A model generated the notes under the pieces. The model saw only the letters and a list, made by a program, of their open reading frames with translations, searched no databases and was not told the DNA's origin. Below are positions 7,016-13,183 of a DNA stretch of 13,183 nt, piece after piece. How positions within the stretch are numbered: the first letter of the stretch is position 1; every line of letters starts with the position of its first letter. Source of the DNA: CAUZSH01 sp963582935 (GTDB lineage: Bacteria; Pseudomonadota; Gammaproteobacteria; Francisellales; Francisellaceae); contig CAUZSH010000059.1 of NCBI GenBank assembly GCA_963582935.1, forward strand, positions 1 through 13,183, read 5' to 3'. A program made the position numbers and the translations under genes.

Positions 7016-8194
7016 ATGATTTTTGATGTGATACAATTACAATTGATCTGGTGGGCTTTAATTGTTTTAGTCCTTATTTTTTATGCGACGACCTCTGGAT
7101 ACGATTTTGGTGTGACCATGTATTTACCTTTTAGGTCAAAACATAAAGATTTTTCTAAAGATGATCTTGAACGTAGAATGATGATCAACACGGTTGCGCC
7201 CACTTGGGATGGAAACCAAACATGGTTGGTTTTTGCAGGTGGTGTGTTATTTGCTGTTTGGCCTGCGGTTTATGGCACGTTATTTTCAGGATTGTATTTT
7301 GCATTTTTATTGATTTTATATACTTTCTTTTTAAGACCGCCTGGTTTTGATTTTCGGAGTAAGTTACCAGGTGTTGGCTGGCGTAAAATGTGGGACTGGA
7401 GTCTTTGGATCAGCGCGTTTTTCCCTGTGATTGTTTTTGGATTGGTGATTGGGAATTTATTTGTAGGATTGCCATTTTATCACGATGATTTTTATTTGCG
7501 CTCTGTTTATTATGGCTCAATCATTAGCCTTTTTAATCCATTCGGCATTTTAATTGCCGTAATGGGTTTATGCATGACAATGATGCATGCAGGATTGCAT
7601 TTAAATCGCAGATTGGAAGAATCTGTGGCAGTAGATTTTCGTAGAAGATTTTATATCTATGCGATTGGCTATTTAGTGACGGTGACGATTGCTTGGGCAA
7701 TGCTGACTTGGTCAATAGACGGTTATATTTTAGCAAGTACGGTAAATGATGGATTGAAATTTCATTCAGAAGTCAATGTGGTATTGGGTGGCTGGCTGCA
7801 TAATTATGCTTTACATCCTTGGATGTGGATTGCGCCATTTGTGGTGTATGCTGGGGTTGTCGTGGCGATGCTGACGGCGCGTATTAATAAGGCGCTTGCT
7901 TTCTGGGGAAGTTGTTTTTCAATTGCGGCATTATTGGTTTCTGCAGGGTTTGCATTATTTCCCTTTATTGTGCCATCTGGTTTTGCATCGAGTAGCGTTT
8001 CTTTGGGCTCACAAAGCTTAACGCTTTGGAATATTTCATCGGCATCATATACACTGATGGGGATGCTTTATATTTGTTTGCCATTAGTGGTGATTGCCAT
8101 TGTGGTAAAATTATTAGGGATGTTCTCAATCTGGAAAAATAAGCCTTTCTTGAGTGTGGACGATGTTAAGCAAAATTCACATACATTCTATTAA
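7016..8194 (+). CDS. cydB: Cytochrome bd ubiquinol oxidase subunit II
   Basis: The 392-residue partner membrane subunit of the bd oxidase. It shows the family landmarks GYDFGVTMYLPF (28-39, with the conserved Asp at 30) and INTVAPTWDGNQTW (57-70), followed by FAGGVLFAVWP. About eight or nine hydrophobic segments are visible. The length is slightly above the 379 residues of the E. coli protein. The ribosome binding site GGGAGA lies within the 11-base gap after cydA, and the next small frame starts 9 bases after the cydB stop. No cydDC transporter genes and no ybgE-type gene follow in this window. Confidence 0.96.
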   Translation: MIFDVIQLQLIWWALIVLVLIFYATTSGYDFGVTMYLPFRSKHKDFSKDDLERRMMINTVAPTWDGNQTWLVFAGGVLFAVWPAVYGTLFSGLYFAFLLILYTFFLRPPGFDFRSKLPGVGWRKMWDWSLWISAFFPVIVFGLVIGNLFVGLPFYHDDFYLRSVYYGSIISLFNPFGILIAVMGLCMTMMHAGLHLNRRLEESVAVDFRRRFYIYAIGYLVTVTIAWAMLTWSIDGYILASTVNDGLKFHSEVNVVLGGWLHNYALHPWMWIAPFVVYAGVVVAMLTARINKALAFWGSCFSIAALLVSAGFALFPFIVPSGFASSSVSLGSQSLTLWNISSASYTLMGMLYICLPLVVIAIVVKLLGMFSIWKNKPFLSVDDVKQNSHTFY

Positions 8195-8203
8195 GGTAAT
8201 CTG

Positions 8204-8365
8204 ATGTGGTATATTATTATTGCCGTGATGCTCGCGGTTTCACTTTTCGTAGCATACAGAATGACACTGTCTGTTGATCGCCGTCTTGATCGGATTGAGC
8301 GTGAACAAATGTTAAAATCTCAGAAAGCAGAGCAGGATTCTGAAGAGACTGACTCACAATCCTAA
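8204..8365 (+). CDS. CydX-like small membrane protein of the bd oxidase
   Basis: A 53-residue frame starting 9 bases after the cydB stop, with AAGGT (8193-8197) overlapping that stop as ribosome binding site. It begins MWY, the hallmark start of CydX, then has one hydrophobic helix (about 4-18), followed by a charged, helix-prone tail rich in Arg, Glu, Lys and Gln. Position, the MWY start and single-helix topology support a third oxidase subunit that stabilises the complex. However, the helix sequence (IIIAVMLAVSLFVAY) and the long charged tail do not resemble E. coli CydX (37 residues) beyond the first three residues. It may be a divergent CydX or an unrelated small subunit occupying the same slot. 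The call as a real gene is firmer than the family assignment. Confidence 0.65.
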   Translation: MWYIIIAVMLAVSLFVAYRMTLSVDRRLDRIEREQMLKSQKAEQDSEETDSQS

Positions 8366-8390
8366 TCCTTCCATCGTAGGATTCTTATTT
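8364..8390 (+). terminator. Weak terminator after the cyd operon
   Basis: AATCCT (8364-8369) pairs with AGGATT (8378-8383) around an 8-base loop, followed by CTTATTTT. The stem is short and AT-rich and the T-run is interrupted, so termination would be partial. A second copy of AATCCT (8358-8363) lies directly before it and overlaps the end of the small gene. Confidence 0.4.
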
Positions 8391-8419
8391 TGGCTTTGCC
8401 AGACTTTTCTTGTTATAAT
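8390..8419 (+). promoter_or_regulatory. Extended -10 promoter of gshA
   Basis: A perfect -10 TATAAT (8414-8419) is preceded by TGT, giving the extended form TGnTATAAT. A -35-like TTGGCT (8390-8395, 4 of 6) stands 18 bases upstream. Transcription would start near 8426, about 37 bases before the gshA ATG. Confidence 0.65.
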
Positions 8420-8462
8420 ATCAATATCTTGAAGCATCGAATTTATAGACAAGGAATGCCGT

Positions 8463-10016
8463 ATGTTAGATAAACTTGATCGCTTTGATTTTAGCCTGTT
8501 GGCAGAGAATCAAAGAGGTATTGAGCGTGAAAGTCTGCGTGTTGATCCCAAAGGAAAGGTTGTCAATACGGCCCATCCGAGCGGGCTGGGTGAGAAACTT
8601 ACCAATGGTTTCGTCACCGTTGATTTTTCAGAAGGGCTGTTAGAATTGATTACGCCACCCTTTACAGATCAGGGTGCTTGTTTTGGTTTTCTGAAAGATG
8701 CAACAGCCTATACCCAACAGTCACTTTACAATAATGAAATCATGTGGGCAGGTAGCATGCCGCCAGATGTGACGGAAGATGAGATTGAGATTGCAACGTT
8801 TGGAAGCAACCCTTCAGCAGAAATGAAGCAAGTTTATCGAGAGGGGTTGGCTTTACGTTATGGTAAAACCATGCAGGTCATCTCGGGTATTCATTATAAT
8901 TTTTCGATTTCTGAAAAGTTTTTAGATCGTTTAGAAATTGAAGGTTTTTCGGGTTCTTTGATGGATCGTAAAAGTTATTTATATTTTCGTTTGATTAAAC
9001 GTTATTATCAACTGTCCTGGATATTGCCTTATTTATTTGGTTGTTCTCCCGTTTGTGCAAAAAGTCTAGCCTCTAATGGTGCGAGCTATTTGCAAGATTT
9101 GGATGAGACACATTATGTTGGAGAGTACGCTACTAGCCTAAGAATGAGTGATTTGGGCTATCAAAGTAAGGCGCAAGAGAGTCTTTTTATTTCTTGCGAA
9201 GATGTGCAAAGCTATGTGCATGACCTCTTAAAAGCCACAGACACGCGTTATTCTGATTATATTCGATTTGGTGTCAAAGATGAAAATGGCACATACTTAC
9301 AATTGAATGATAATATTCTGCAAATTGAAAATGAGTACTACAATACTATTCGACCAAAGCAGATTGCAAAATGCTGTGAGCGCCCTGCCTGTGCCTTGCT
9401 AAAACGAGGGGTTGAATATATGGAAGTTCGGCTGCTAGATGTGGATATATTTTCTGAGGTGGGTATTGCCGAAGAGACGGGTCTATTTGTTGAAGTATTT
9501 CTTATGCTTTGTATGTTGGCATCTGAGTTGGAGTATAACGAGACACTTGTACTGGAAGCATCGGATAATTTTGAAAAAGTGGTTAAACAGGGTCGCAAAC
9601 CTGGATTGGCATTAGTTCGAAATGGTGAGTCAAAAAACTTCAAAGATTGGGGCGAAGATATTCTCAAATATTGTATGGTAATTGCAAAATATATGGATAA
9701 TGGTTTAGCCGAAAAGGGTGAATATCAAAAATCAGTGCAAGCCCAAATTGAGAAGCTACAAGATGTGAGCTTAACACCTTCTGCTCGAGTGCTTCGAGAA
9801 GTGGAAATTTTTAATGGCAGTTATCATGATTGGTTGCTGGATAAAAGTGCACAACATGCTGCCGCACTTTTAAAGTATGATATTCCTATGAAATCAAGGG
9901 AGCTGTTTGATCAACAAGTCCAAGACTCCATAGAGGCATGGCAGAAAATGGAAGATGCTGATATGGGGTCATTTGAGGATTATATTGCAGGGTATTTTAA
10001 TTCTGCTTGTGGGTGA
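8463..10016 (+). CDS. gshA: Glutamate-cysteine ligase, class I
   Basis: A cytosolic enzyme that joins glutamate and cysteine in the first, ATP-dependent step of glutathione synthesis. Its 517 residues match the 518 of E. coli GshA, and the alignment runs end to end. Landmarks are GIERESLRV (19-27, the Mg-binding Glu pair E21/E23), FSEGLLELITP (55-65), QVISGIHYNFS (138-148, with H144), YATSLRMSDLGY (222-233), LQIENEYYNTIRPK (286-299) and GVEYMEVRLLDVDIF (316-330). AAGGA at 8451-8455 places the start at 8463. No gshB is seen here. The sulfurtransferase gene follows after 23 bases with no terminator, so co-transcription is likely. Confidence 0.96.
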   Translation: MLDKLDRFDFSLLAENQRGIERESLRVDPKGKVVNTAHPSGLGEKLTNGFVTVDFSEGLLELITPPFTDQGACFGFLKDATAYTQQSLYNNEIMWAGSMPPDVTEDEIEIATFGSNPSAEMKQVYREGLALRYGKTMQVISGIHYNFSISEKFLDRLEIEGFSGSLMDRKSYLYFRLIKRYYQLSWILPYLFGCSPVCAKSLASNGASYLQDLDETHYVGEYATSLRMSDLGYQSKAQESLFISCEDVQSYVHDLLKATDTRYSDYIRFGVKDENGTYLQLNDNILQIENEYYNTIRPKQIAKCCERPACALLKRGVEYMEVRLLDVDIFSEVGIAEETGLFVEVFLMLCMLASELEYNETLVLEASDNFEKVVKQGRKPGLALVRNGESKNFKDWGEDILKYCMVIAKYMDNGLAEKGEYQKSVQAQIEKLQDVSLTPSARVLREVEIFNGSYHDWLLDKSAQHAAALLKYDIPMKSRELFDQQVQDSIEAWQKMEDADMGSFEDYIAGYFNSACG

Positions 10017-10039
10017 TGTTTGATTGTTAGGGAAGATTT

Positions 10040-10858
10040 ATGGAAATAGTTTCAGTTAGTTGGTTGAAAGATCATTTAGATGATCCAAAACTTATTATTT
10101 TAGATGCCAGTTTATCCTCACCTATACAGCAATCTGATATGAATCAAAAAATCAGAATCCAAGGTGCAAGAAAGTTTGACTTAAGTAAAAACTTTAGTGA
10201 TTTGAGCAGGCAACTCCCTAATACAATGCCAAGTGCCGAGCAGTTTAGAAGTGAAATGCAACACTTGGGGATATGTGCAGATAGTATCATTGTAGTATAT
10301 GATCAGCAGGGCATTTATTCAAGCCCAAGAGCTTGGTGGATGATTAAATCAATGGGACATAAACAAGTTTTTGTACTAGATGGGGGTTTGCCCGTTTGGA
10401 AAGGAGATGAATTTCCTATTGAGGAAGAGAAAGAGTATTCATATCCTATAGGTGATTTTCAAGCTAATGAGAGGCAGAATTTTTTCTGTGACAAAGTCTA
10501 TGTTTCTAATGTCTTTGATGATTCCGATTATCAAATTATAGATGCACGTTCAGCAGTACGCTTTCTTGGAAGCACTCCTGAGCCTAGAGAAAATCTAAGA
10601 TCGGGGCATATTCGGGGTTCAATCAACCTTCCTTTTAGAGAGTTACTTAAAAATGATGGGTGCTTAAAGGATAAAAAAGCATTACATCGTATTTTTTCTT
10701 CTATTGTAAATAAGGATCAACAACTGGTTCTTAGTTGTGGTTCTGGTGTAACAGCATGTATTTTAGCGTTAGGAGCAACGATCTCTGGGCATGAAAATAT
10801 GATTGTTTATGACGGTTCATGGAGTGAGTGGGGGCTTGGGAAAAAGAATGAAATATAA
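10040..10858 (+). CDS. sseA: 3-mercaptopyruvate sulfurtransferase (tandem rhodanese)
   Basis: A 272-residue cytosolic enzyme with two rhodanese domains (about 5-125 and 150-268). The first is the inactive structural copy. The second carries the active loop CGSGVTAC (233-240) with nucleophile C233. CGSGVTA is the form typical of mercaptopyruvate sulfurtransferases, whereas thiosulfate-specific rhodaneses have a CRxGxR-type loop. Further support comes from RFLGSTPEPRENLRSGHIRG (174-193) and the end motif YDGSWSEWG. It transfers sulfur from 3-mercaptopyruvate, the transamination product of cysteine, to a thiol or cyanide acceptor. GGGAAGA stands just before ATG 10040. It lies 23 bases after gshA and overlaps the next gene by 11 bases, placing it in a thiol-related operon. 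Confidence 0.9.
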   Translation: MEIVSVSWLKDHLDDPKLIILDASLSSPIQQSDMNQKIRIQGARKFDLSKNFSDLSRQLPNTMPSAEQFRSEMQHLGICADSIIVVYDQQGIYSSPRAWWMIKSMGHKQVFVLDGGLPVWKGDEFPIEEEKEYSYPIGDFQANERQNFFCDKVYVSNVFDDSDYQIIDARSAVRFLGSTPEPRENLRSGHIRGSINLPFRELLKNDGCLKDKKALHRIFSSIVNKDQQLVLSCGSGVTACILALGATISGHENMIVYDGSWSEWGLGKKNEI

Positions 10859-11798
10859 AGCGGTTCTTTACTATATAGCCAGAGAGCAAGGAGTGGACTT
10901 TTCTGAGGAGAGGTTTTTGCCCTTGATTCGTGTGTTTTCTCATAAAGTTAATTTTATCTATGTGGATAATCCAGAGAGCCTTAAATCTGAAATTATGGAC
11001 GCTGATTTTCTCATGTCAGGGTTTGAAGTTTGTGAAGTTGATCTGTCTTCTGCAAAAAAACTAAAAGCATTTTTTACTTATACCGCTGGAAAAGAACACC
11101 TTCCAGAAAGACTACTACAAAATTATCCTTGTTATTTTGGGCATTTTCATGGAATTTTGATGTCTGAATCGTTACTTGGAATGATGATTTATTTCAATCA
11201 ACATATCGAGTTAATCAAAGACAATGCTGGACACAACCAATGGCACGGGCATTCTGTTTTTAGTAAAAGAAGAACGCTTAGAGGACAGTCAGTTGCTATT
11301 TTTGGGTATGGTGAGATCGGTAGGCATTGTGCGAAAACACTCATTAGCCTTGGCATGAAAGTTTATGCCATTCAAAGAACATATAAAAATGGAATTTGTG
11401 CCGTTTCTGGTGCCGAATATATTCATATAAATGAAGCCCAAGTAATGCTATCTAGGATTGATCAGGTTGTTTCATTTTTGCCAAGCACTGAAGAGACAAA
11501 TGATATTTTCGACAATCAATTTTTTAAGAGAATGAAATCCAGCGCCTATTTTTACAATTTTGGGCGCGGGAACTCAGTTGTAGAGGATGACTTGCATCAT
11601 GCATTGGAAAGTGGTGTTATTGCGGGAGCTGCTTTGGATGTTTTTCAAGTAGAACCATTGCCACAAAGTTCACCTTTATGGGACACAAAAAATTTAATTA
11701 TCATGCCGCATATTAGTGCTTATTATGAAAATTATGCGGATTGTTATGTCGAGGAGTTGGCGGTGCAGATTGGTGTTTGTCTCAATAATCTGAGGTAA
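10848..11798 (+). CDS. D-isomer-specific 2-hydroxyacid dehydrogenase (NAD(P)-dependent)
   Basis: A 316-residue cytosolic oxidoreductase reducing a 2-oxo acid to its 2-hydroxy acid. The Rossmann motif FGYGEIG (152-158) is followed by the family's catalytic trio: R240 (NFGRGNSVVE), E269 (DVFQVEPLPQSSPLW) and H288 (MPHIS). The N-terminal catalytic part is divergent, so the substrate (glyoxylate, hydroxypyruvate, mercaptopyruvate or other) is open. The residue after the GxGxxG region that would choose NAD or NADP was not resolved. I prefer ATG 10848 over ATG 10803 because GGGAAAAAG lies just before it and the longer form would add 15 residues buried in sseA. The 11-base overlap with sseA implies translational coupling. 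It converges with the next gene, stops 6 bases apart. Confidence 0.85.
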   Translation: MKYKAVLYYIAREQGVDFSEERFLPLIRVFSHKVNFIYVDNPESLKSEIMDADFLMSGFEVCEVDLSSAKKLKAFFTYTAGKEHLPERLLQNYPCYFGHFHGILMSESLLGMMIYFNQHIELIKDNAGHNQWHGHSVFSKRRTLRGQSVAIFGYGEIGRHCAKTLISLGMKVYAIQRTYKNGICAVSGAEYIHINEAQVMLSRIDQVVSFLPSTEETNDIFDNQFFKRMKSSAYFYNFGRGNSVVEDDLHHALESGVIAGAALDVFQVEPLPQSSPLWDTKNLIIMPHISAYYENYADCYVEELAVQIGVCLNNLR

Positions 11799-11815
11799 TA
11801 ATACTTACATCTCAG
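11790..11815. terminator. Hairpin spanning two convergent stop codons
   Basis: CTGAG GTAA (11790-11798) pairs with TTAC and CTCAG (11805-11808, 11811-11815) with a two-base bulge and a six-base loop. The hairpin covers the last codons of the dehydrogenase and of the convergent gene. Without a T-run it is not a standard intrinsic terminator, but it may end or protect both transcripts. Confidence 0.3.
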
Positions 11816-12449
11816 CTAAATTCATAAGCGTATTTGCAACACGAGCAAATCCGATTATAGGGGTTAGCAATAGTAAAACTTCTACAATCATTTCTTTAGT
11901 CGCGCCGGTATTCATTACGGCTTCAACATGTGACCTAATTTGAGGTTGTGTGTCACCCATGGCACACAATGTAGCGATGACGATCAGTTCTTTGGTCATC
12001 ATTGGCATACCTGATTGACGCGCAAATACTTTCTCAAAAGCAAAGTCGAACGCCATATTTGCAAATACTGGAGAGATGCCTGACAAGGCAGTAATGAGAT
12101 CTTCGCCAGCATGGTTGCCATGAAGTTGTTCAAATAGTTGCTTGCCATCAGACGACCATTTTTTTGTTTCAATTAAATATTTAAATTCATCTGAAGTTTT
12201 TGTTGGCTCAAATACTTTGATATTAAATGAGGCAACATTAGCGATGAAATAAGGATCGTTTTTCACATATATGTTAGCTTCATTTAATGACATGGTAGAA
12301 ATGATAAACCCGCCTTCACGATTATTATATGGTCCAGATGCTTGAATGAGCGCTCTGTCATAGTATTGTGATAAGTGGCAGATATGTTCCTTTCTTACAG
12401 CATCGACCTTTGAAAGTTCCTGGGTGTATTTTATATCAATTAAAATCAT
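11805..12449 (-). CDS. YciI-like domain fused to carboxymuconolactone decarboxylase-like domain
   Basis: A 214-residue soluble protein of two modules. Residues 1-84 look like the YCII fold: R19-x2-H22, SGP (38-40), EGG (45-47) and DPYF (65-68) match its conserved positions. Residues about 100-214 match the CMD family: KELIVIATLCAMG (153-165), H174, G182 and E187 followed by a helix ending IIGFARVANTL. The CxxC pair of AhpD peroxidases is absent (only C162), so peroxidase activity is not expected. The reaction is unknown: YciI proteins are small putative enzymes and CMD proteins handle varied small molecules. A longer frame opens at 12491, but ATG 12449 has AGGA 7 bases ahead and begins the domain neatly. 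The gene is divergent from a LysR regulator, its likely controller. Confidence 0.75.
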   Translation of the reverse strand: MILIDIKYTQELSKVDAVRKEHICHLSQYYDRALIQASGPYNNREGGFIISTMSLNEANIYVKNDPYFIANVASFNIKVFEPTKTSDEFKYLIETKKWSSDGKQLFEQLHGNHAGEDLITALSGISPVFANMAFDFAFEKVFARQSGMPMMTKELIVIATLCAMGDTQPQIRSHVEAVMNTGATKEMIVEVLLLLTPIIGFARVANTLMNLAEM

Positions 12450-12475
12450 GGATTTTCCTATATTTTGATTGCAAG

Positions 12476-12505
12476 TTGATAATCGACACAATACATTGAT
12501 TTCAA
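12476..12505 (-). promoter_or_regulatory. Candidate promoter of the YciI-CMD gene
   Basis: On the minus strand, TTGAAA (complement of 12500-12505, 5 of 6) and TATCAA (complement of 12476-12481, 4 of 6) are 18 bases apart, about 26 bases before the start codon. The small palindrome at 12495-12506 covers the -35. Confidence 0.4.
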
Positions 12506-12522
12506 TTATATGTTAATACATA
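12495..12522. promoter_or_regulatory. Two adjacent inverted repeats, candidate LysR operator
   Basis: ATTGA-TT-TCAAT (12495-12506) and TATGT-TAAT-ACATA (12509-12522) lie side by side in the 82-base divergent gap. LysR-type regulators typically bind such AT-rich dyads next to their own gene. Neither is an exact T-N11-A box, so the exact site is not fixed. Confidence 0.4.
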
Positions 12523-12531
12523 GAATATGAA

Positions 12532-13183
12532 ATGATTGATCGTAGAAAAGAATCAATAAGGATTACACAGCTACATTATATGGTGTTTGATAAATTAGCA
12601 GCACTTCAAAATTTTAGAAAAACAGCTAAAGAACTAAATATCTCAATTTCCATTGTTTCTAAGTACATCAAGGACTTGGAGTCGTTTTATAGTGTCGCAC
12701 TATTTCAACGTACCACGCGTAGCGTTTGCCTATCGGAAGAAGCTAAAAATATTTGGCCACGAATCAAAGAGATCATATCATTGGAAGCAGAAATTAAGAG
12801 TGATCTGGAATACAATCGAAATATCTTTATTGGTAGGCTTAAAATTGGCATACCGCACACATATTTTAAAGCACATCTAAAGTATTTAGCCTCGCAGTGT
12901 GTAAATCAAGAGTACGTTCAAATTGATTGGGTCATTGGTAATTATTTGCCCTATCTTGTTATGGATAACTTTGACGCAGTGATATATTGTGGAGCACTTC
13001 CATCGGGAGATTTTTATGCGAAAAAAATTGGGAAATGGCGAAAAATTATATGTGCATCACCAGAATATTTGTCAAAAAACAGTGCGGTAAAGACACCTGC
13101 TGATTTATTGAAGTCCCAATGCTTAGACCATACGGACAATTTTAAATCCACATGGATATTGGATGATGAGTACCCCATTAATA
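12532..13183 (+). CDS. LysR-family transcriptional regulator (3' end beyond window)
   Basis: The frame is open to the right edge: 217 codons are visible of a protein usually near 300 residues. The N-terminus has the LysR winged helix-turn-helix: ITQLHYMVFDKLAALQNF, AKELNISISIVSKYIKDLES, then LFQRTTRSVCLSEEA, followed by the linker helix and the start of the effector domain (GRLKIGIP from about residue 103). I chose ATG 12532 rather than ATG 12580 because the family's first helix needs the residues in between. A start at 12580 would cut it. No strong ribosome binding site is seen before 12532. Divergent placement from the YciI-CMD fusion gene suggests that gene is its target. The effector is unknown. 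Confidence 0.85.
   Translation, partial: MIDRRKESIRITQLHYMVFDKLAALQNFRKTAKELNISISIVSKYIKDLESFYSVALFQRTTRSVCLSEEAKNIWPRIKEIISLEAEIKSDLEYNRNIFIGRLKIGIPHTYFKAHLKYLASQCVNQEYVQIDWVIGNYLPYLVMDNFDAVIYCGALPSGDFYAKKIGKWRKIICASPEYLSKNSAVKTPADLLKSQCLDHTDNFKSTWILDDEYPIN

Noticed and set aside
10803..10847. Earlier ATG for the 2-hydroxyacid dehydrogenase
   Set aside because: The extra 15 residues are encoded inside sseA, lack a ribosome binding site and do not belong to the family fold. ATG 10848 has a purine-rich site in place.
12653..12880. 75-codon plus-strand frame near the right edge
   Set aside because: It is a shifted frame inside the LysR regulator, whose true frame is open to the window end and carries the helix-turn-helix.
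1..13183. Search for CRISPR arrays, defence systems, prophage or toxin-antitoxin genes
   Set aside because: No regularly spaced repeats, no nuclease/helicase cassettes, no phage structural genes and no small paired toxin genes were seen. Apart from the IS30 end, the content is mostly housekeeping.

Overview
The window reads as a stretch of chromosome from an AT-rich gammaproteobacterium. The reasons are a class I GshA close to the Escherichia coli protein, a cytochrome bd oxidase with the long Q-loop, an SseA-type sulfurtransferase, and standard AAGGA ribosome binding sites. The genus cannot be fixed from the sequence. A low-GC lineage such as the Cardiobacteriales or relatives is only a guess.

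Layout: (1) 1-130 is the tail of an IS30-family insertion sequence running in from the left. (2) 131-489 is an unusually structured leader ahead of an APC-superfamily amino acid permease (490-2019), which is closed by a clear intrinsic terminator. (3) 2142-2606 holds a small VOC-fold protein and, convergent with it, a tRNA-Ser(UGA) with its own promoter. (4) 2741-4210 is an M17 leucyl aminopeptidase, convergent with a tandem-domain universal stress protein (4233-5087, minus). (5) A 321-base divergent intergenic region with a perfect 17-base palindrome precedes a cytochrome bd operon: cydA, cydB and a 53-codon CydX-like membrane peptide (5409-8365). (6) An extended -10 promoter drives gshA (8463-10016), followed by a 3-mercaptopyruvate sulfurtransferase and an overlapping D-2-hydroxyacid dehydrogenase (to 11798). 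(7) On the minus strand is a YciI-domain/carboxymuconolactone-decarboxylase fusion (11805-12449), divergent from a LysR-type regulator that runs off the right edge (12532-13183).

How the genes relate: most of the window is housekeeping, covering respiration at low oxygen, glutathione synthesis, peptide turnover, amino acid uptake and stress response. The gshA-sseA-dehydrogenase row is a plausible cysteine/thiol unit: GshA consumes cysteine, SseA acts on 3-mercaptopyruvate, and the dehydrogenase could reduce a 2-oxo acid such as mercaptopyruvate. The LysR/fusion pair is a typical regulator-target divergent unit of unknown substrate.

The less ordinary signals are a possible H-type RNA pseudoknot in the permease leader, palindromes upstream of cydA, the divergent CydX-like peptide, the YciI-CMD fusion, and a hairpin that spans the facing stop codons at 11790-11815. 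I see no CRISPR array, prophage or defence system.
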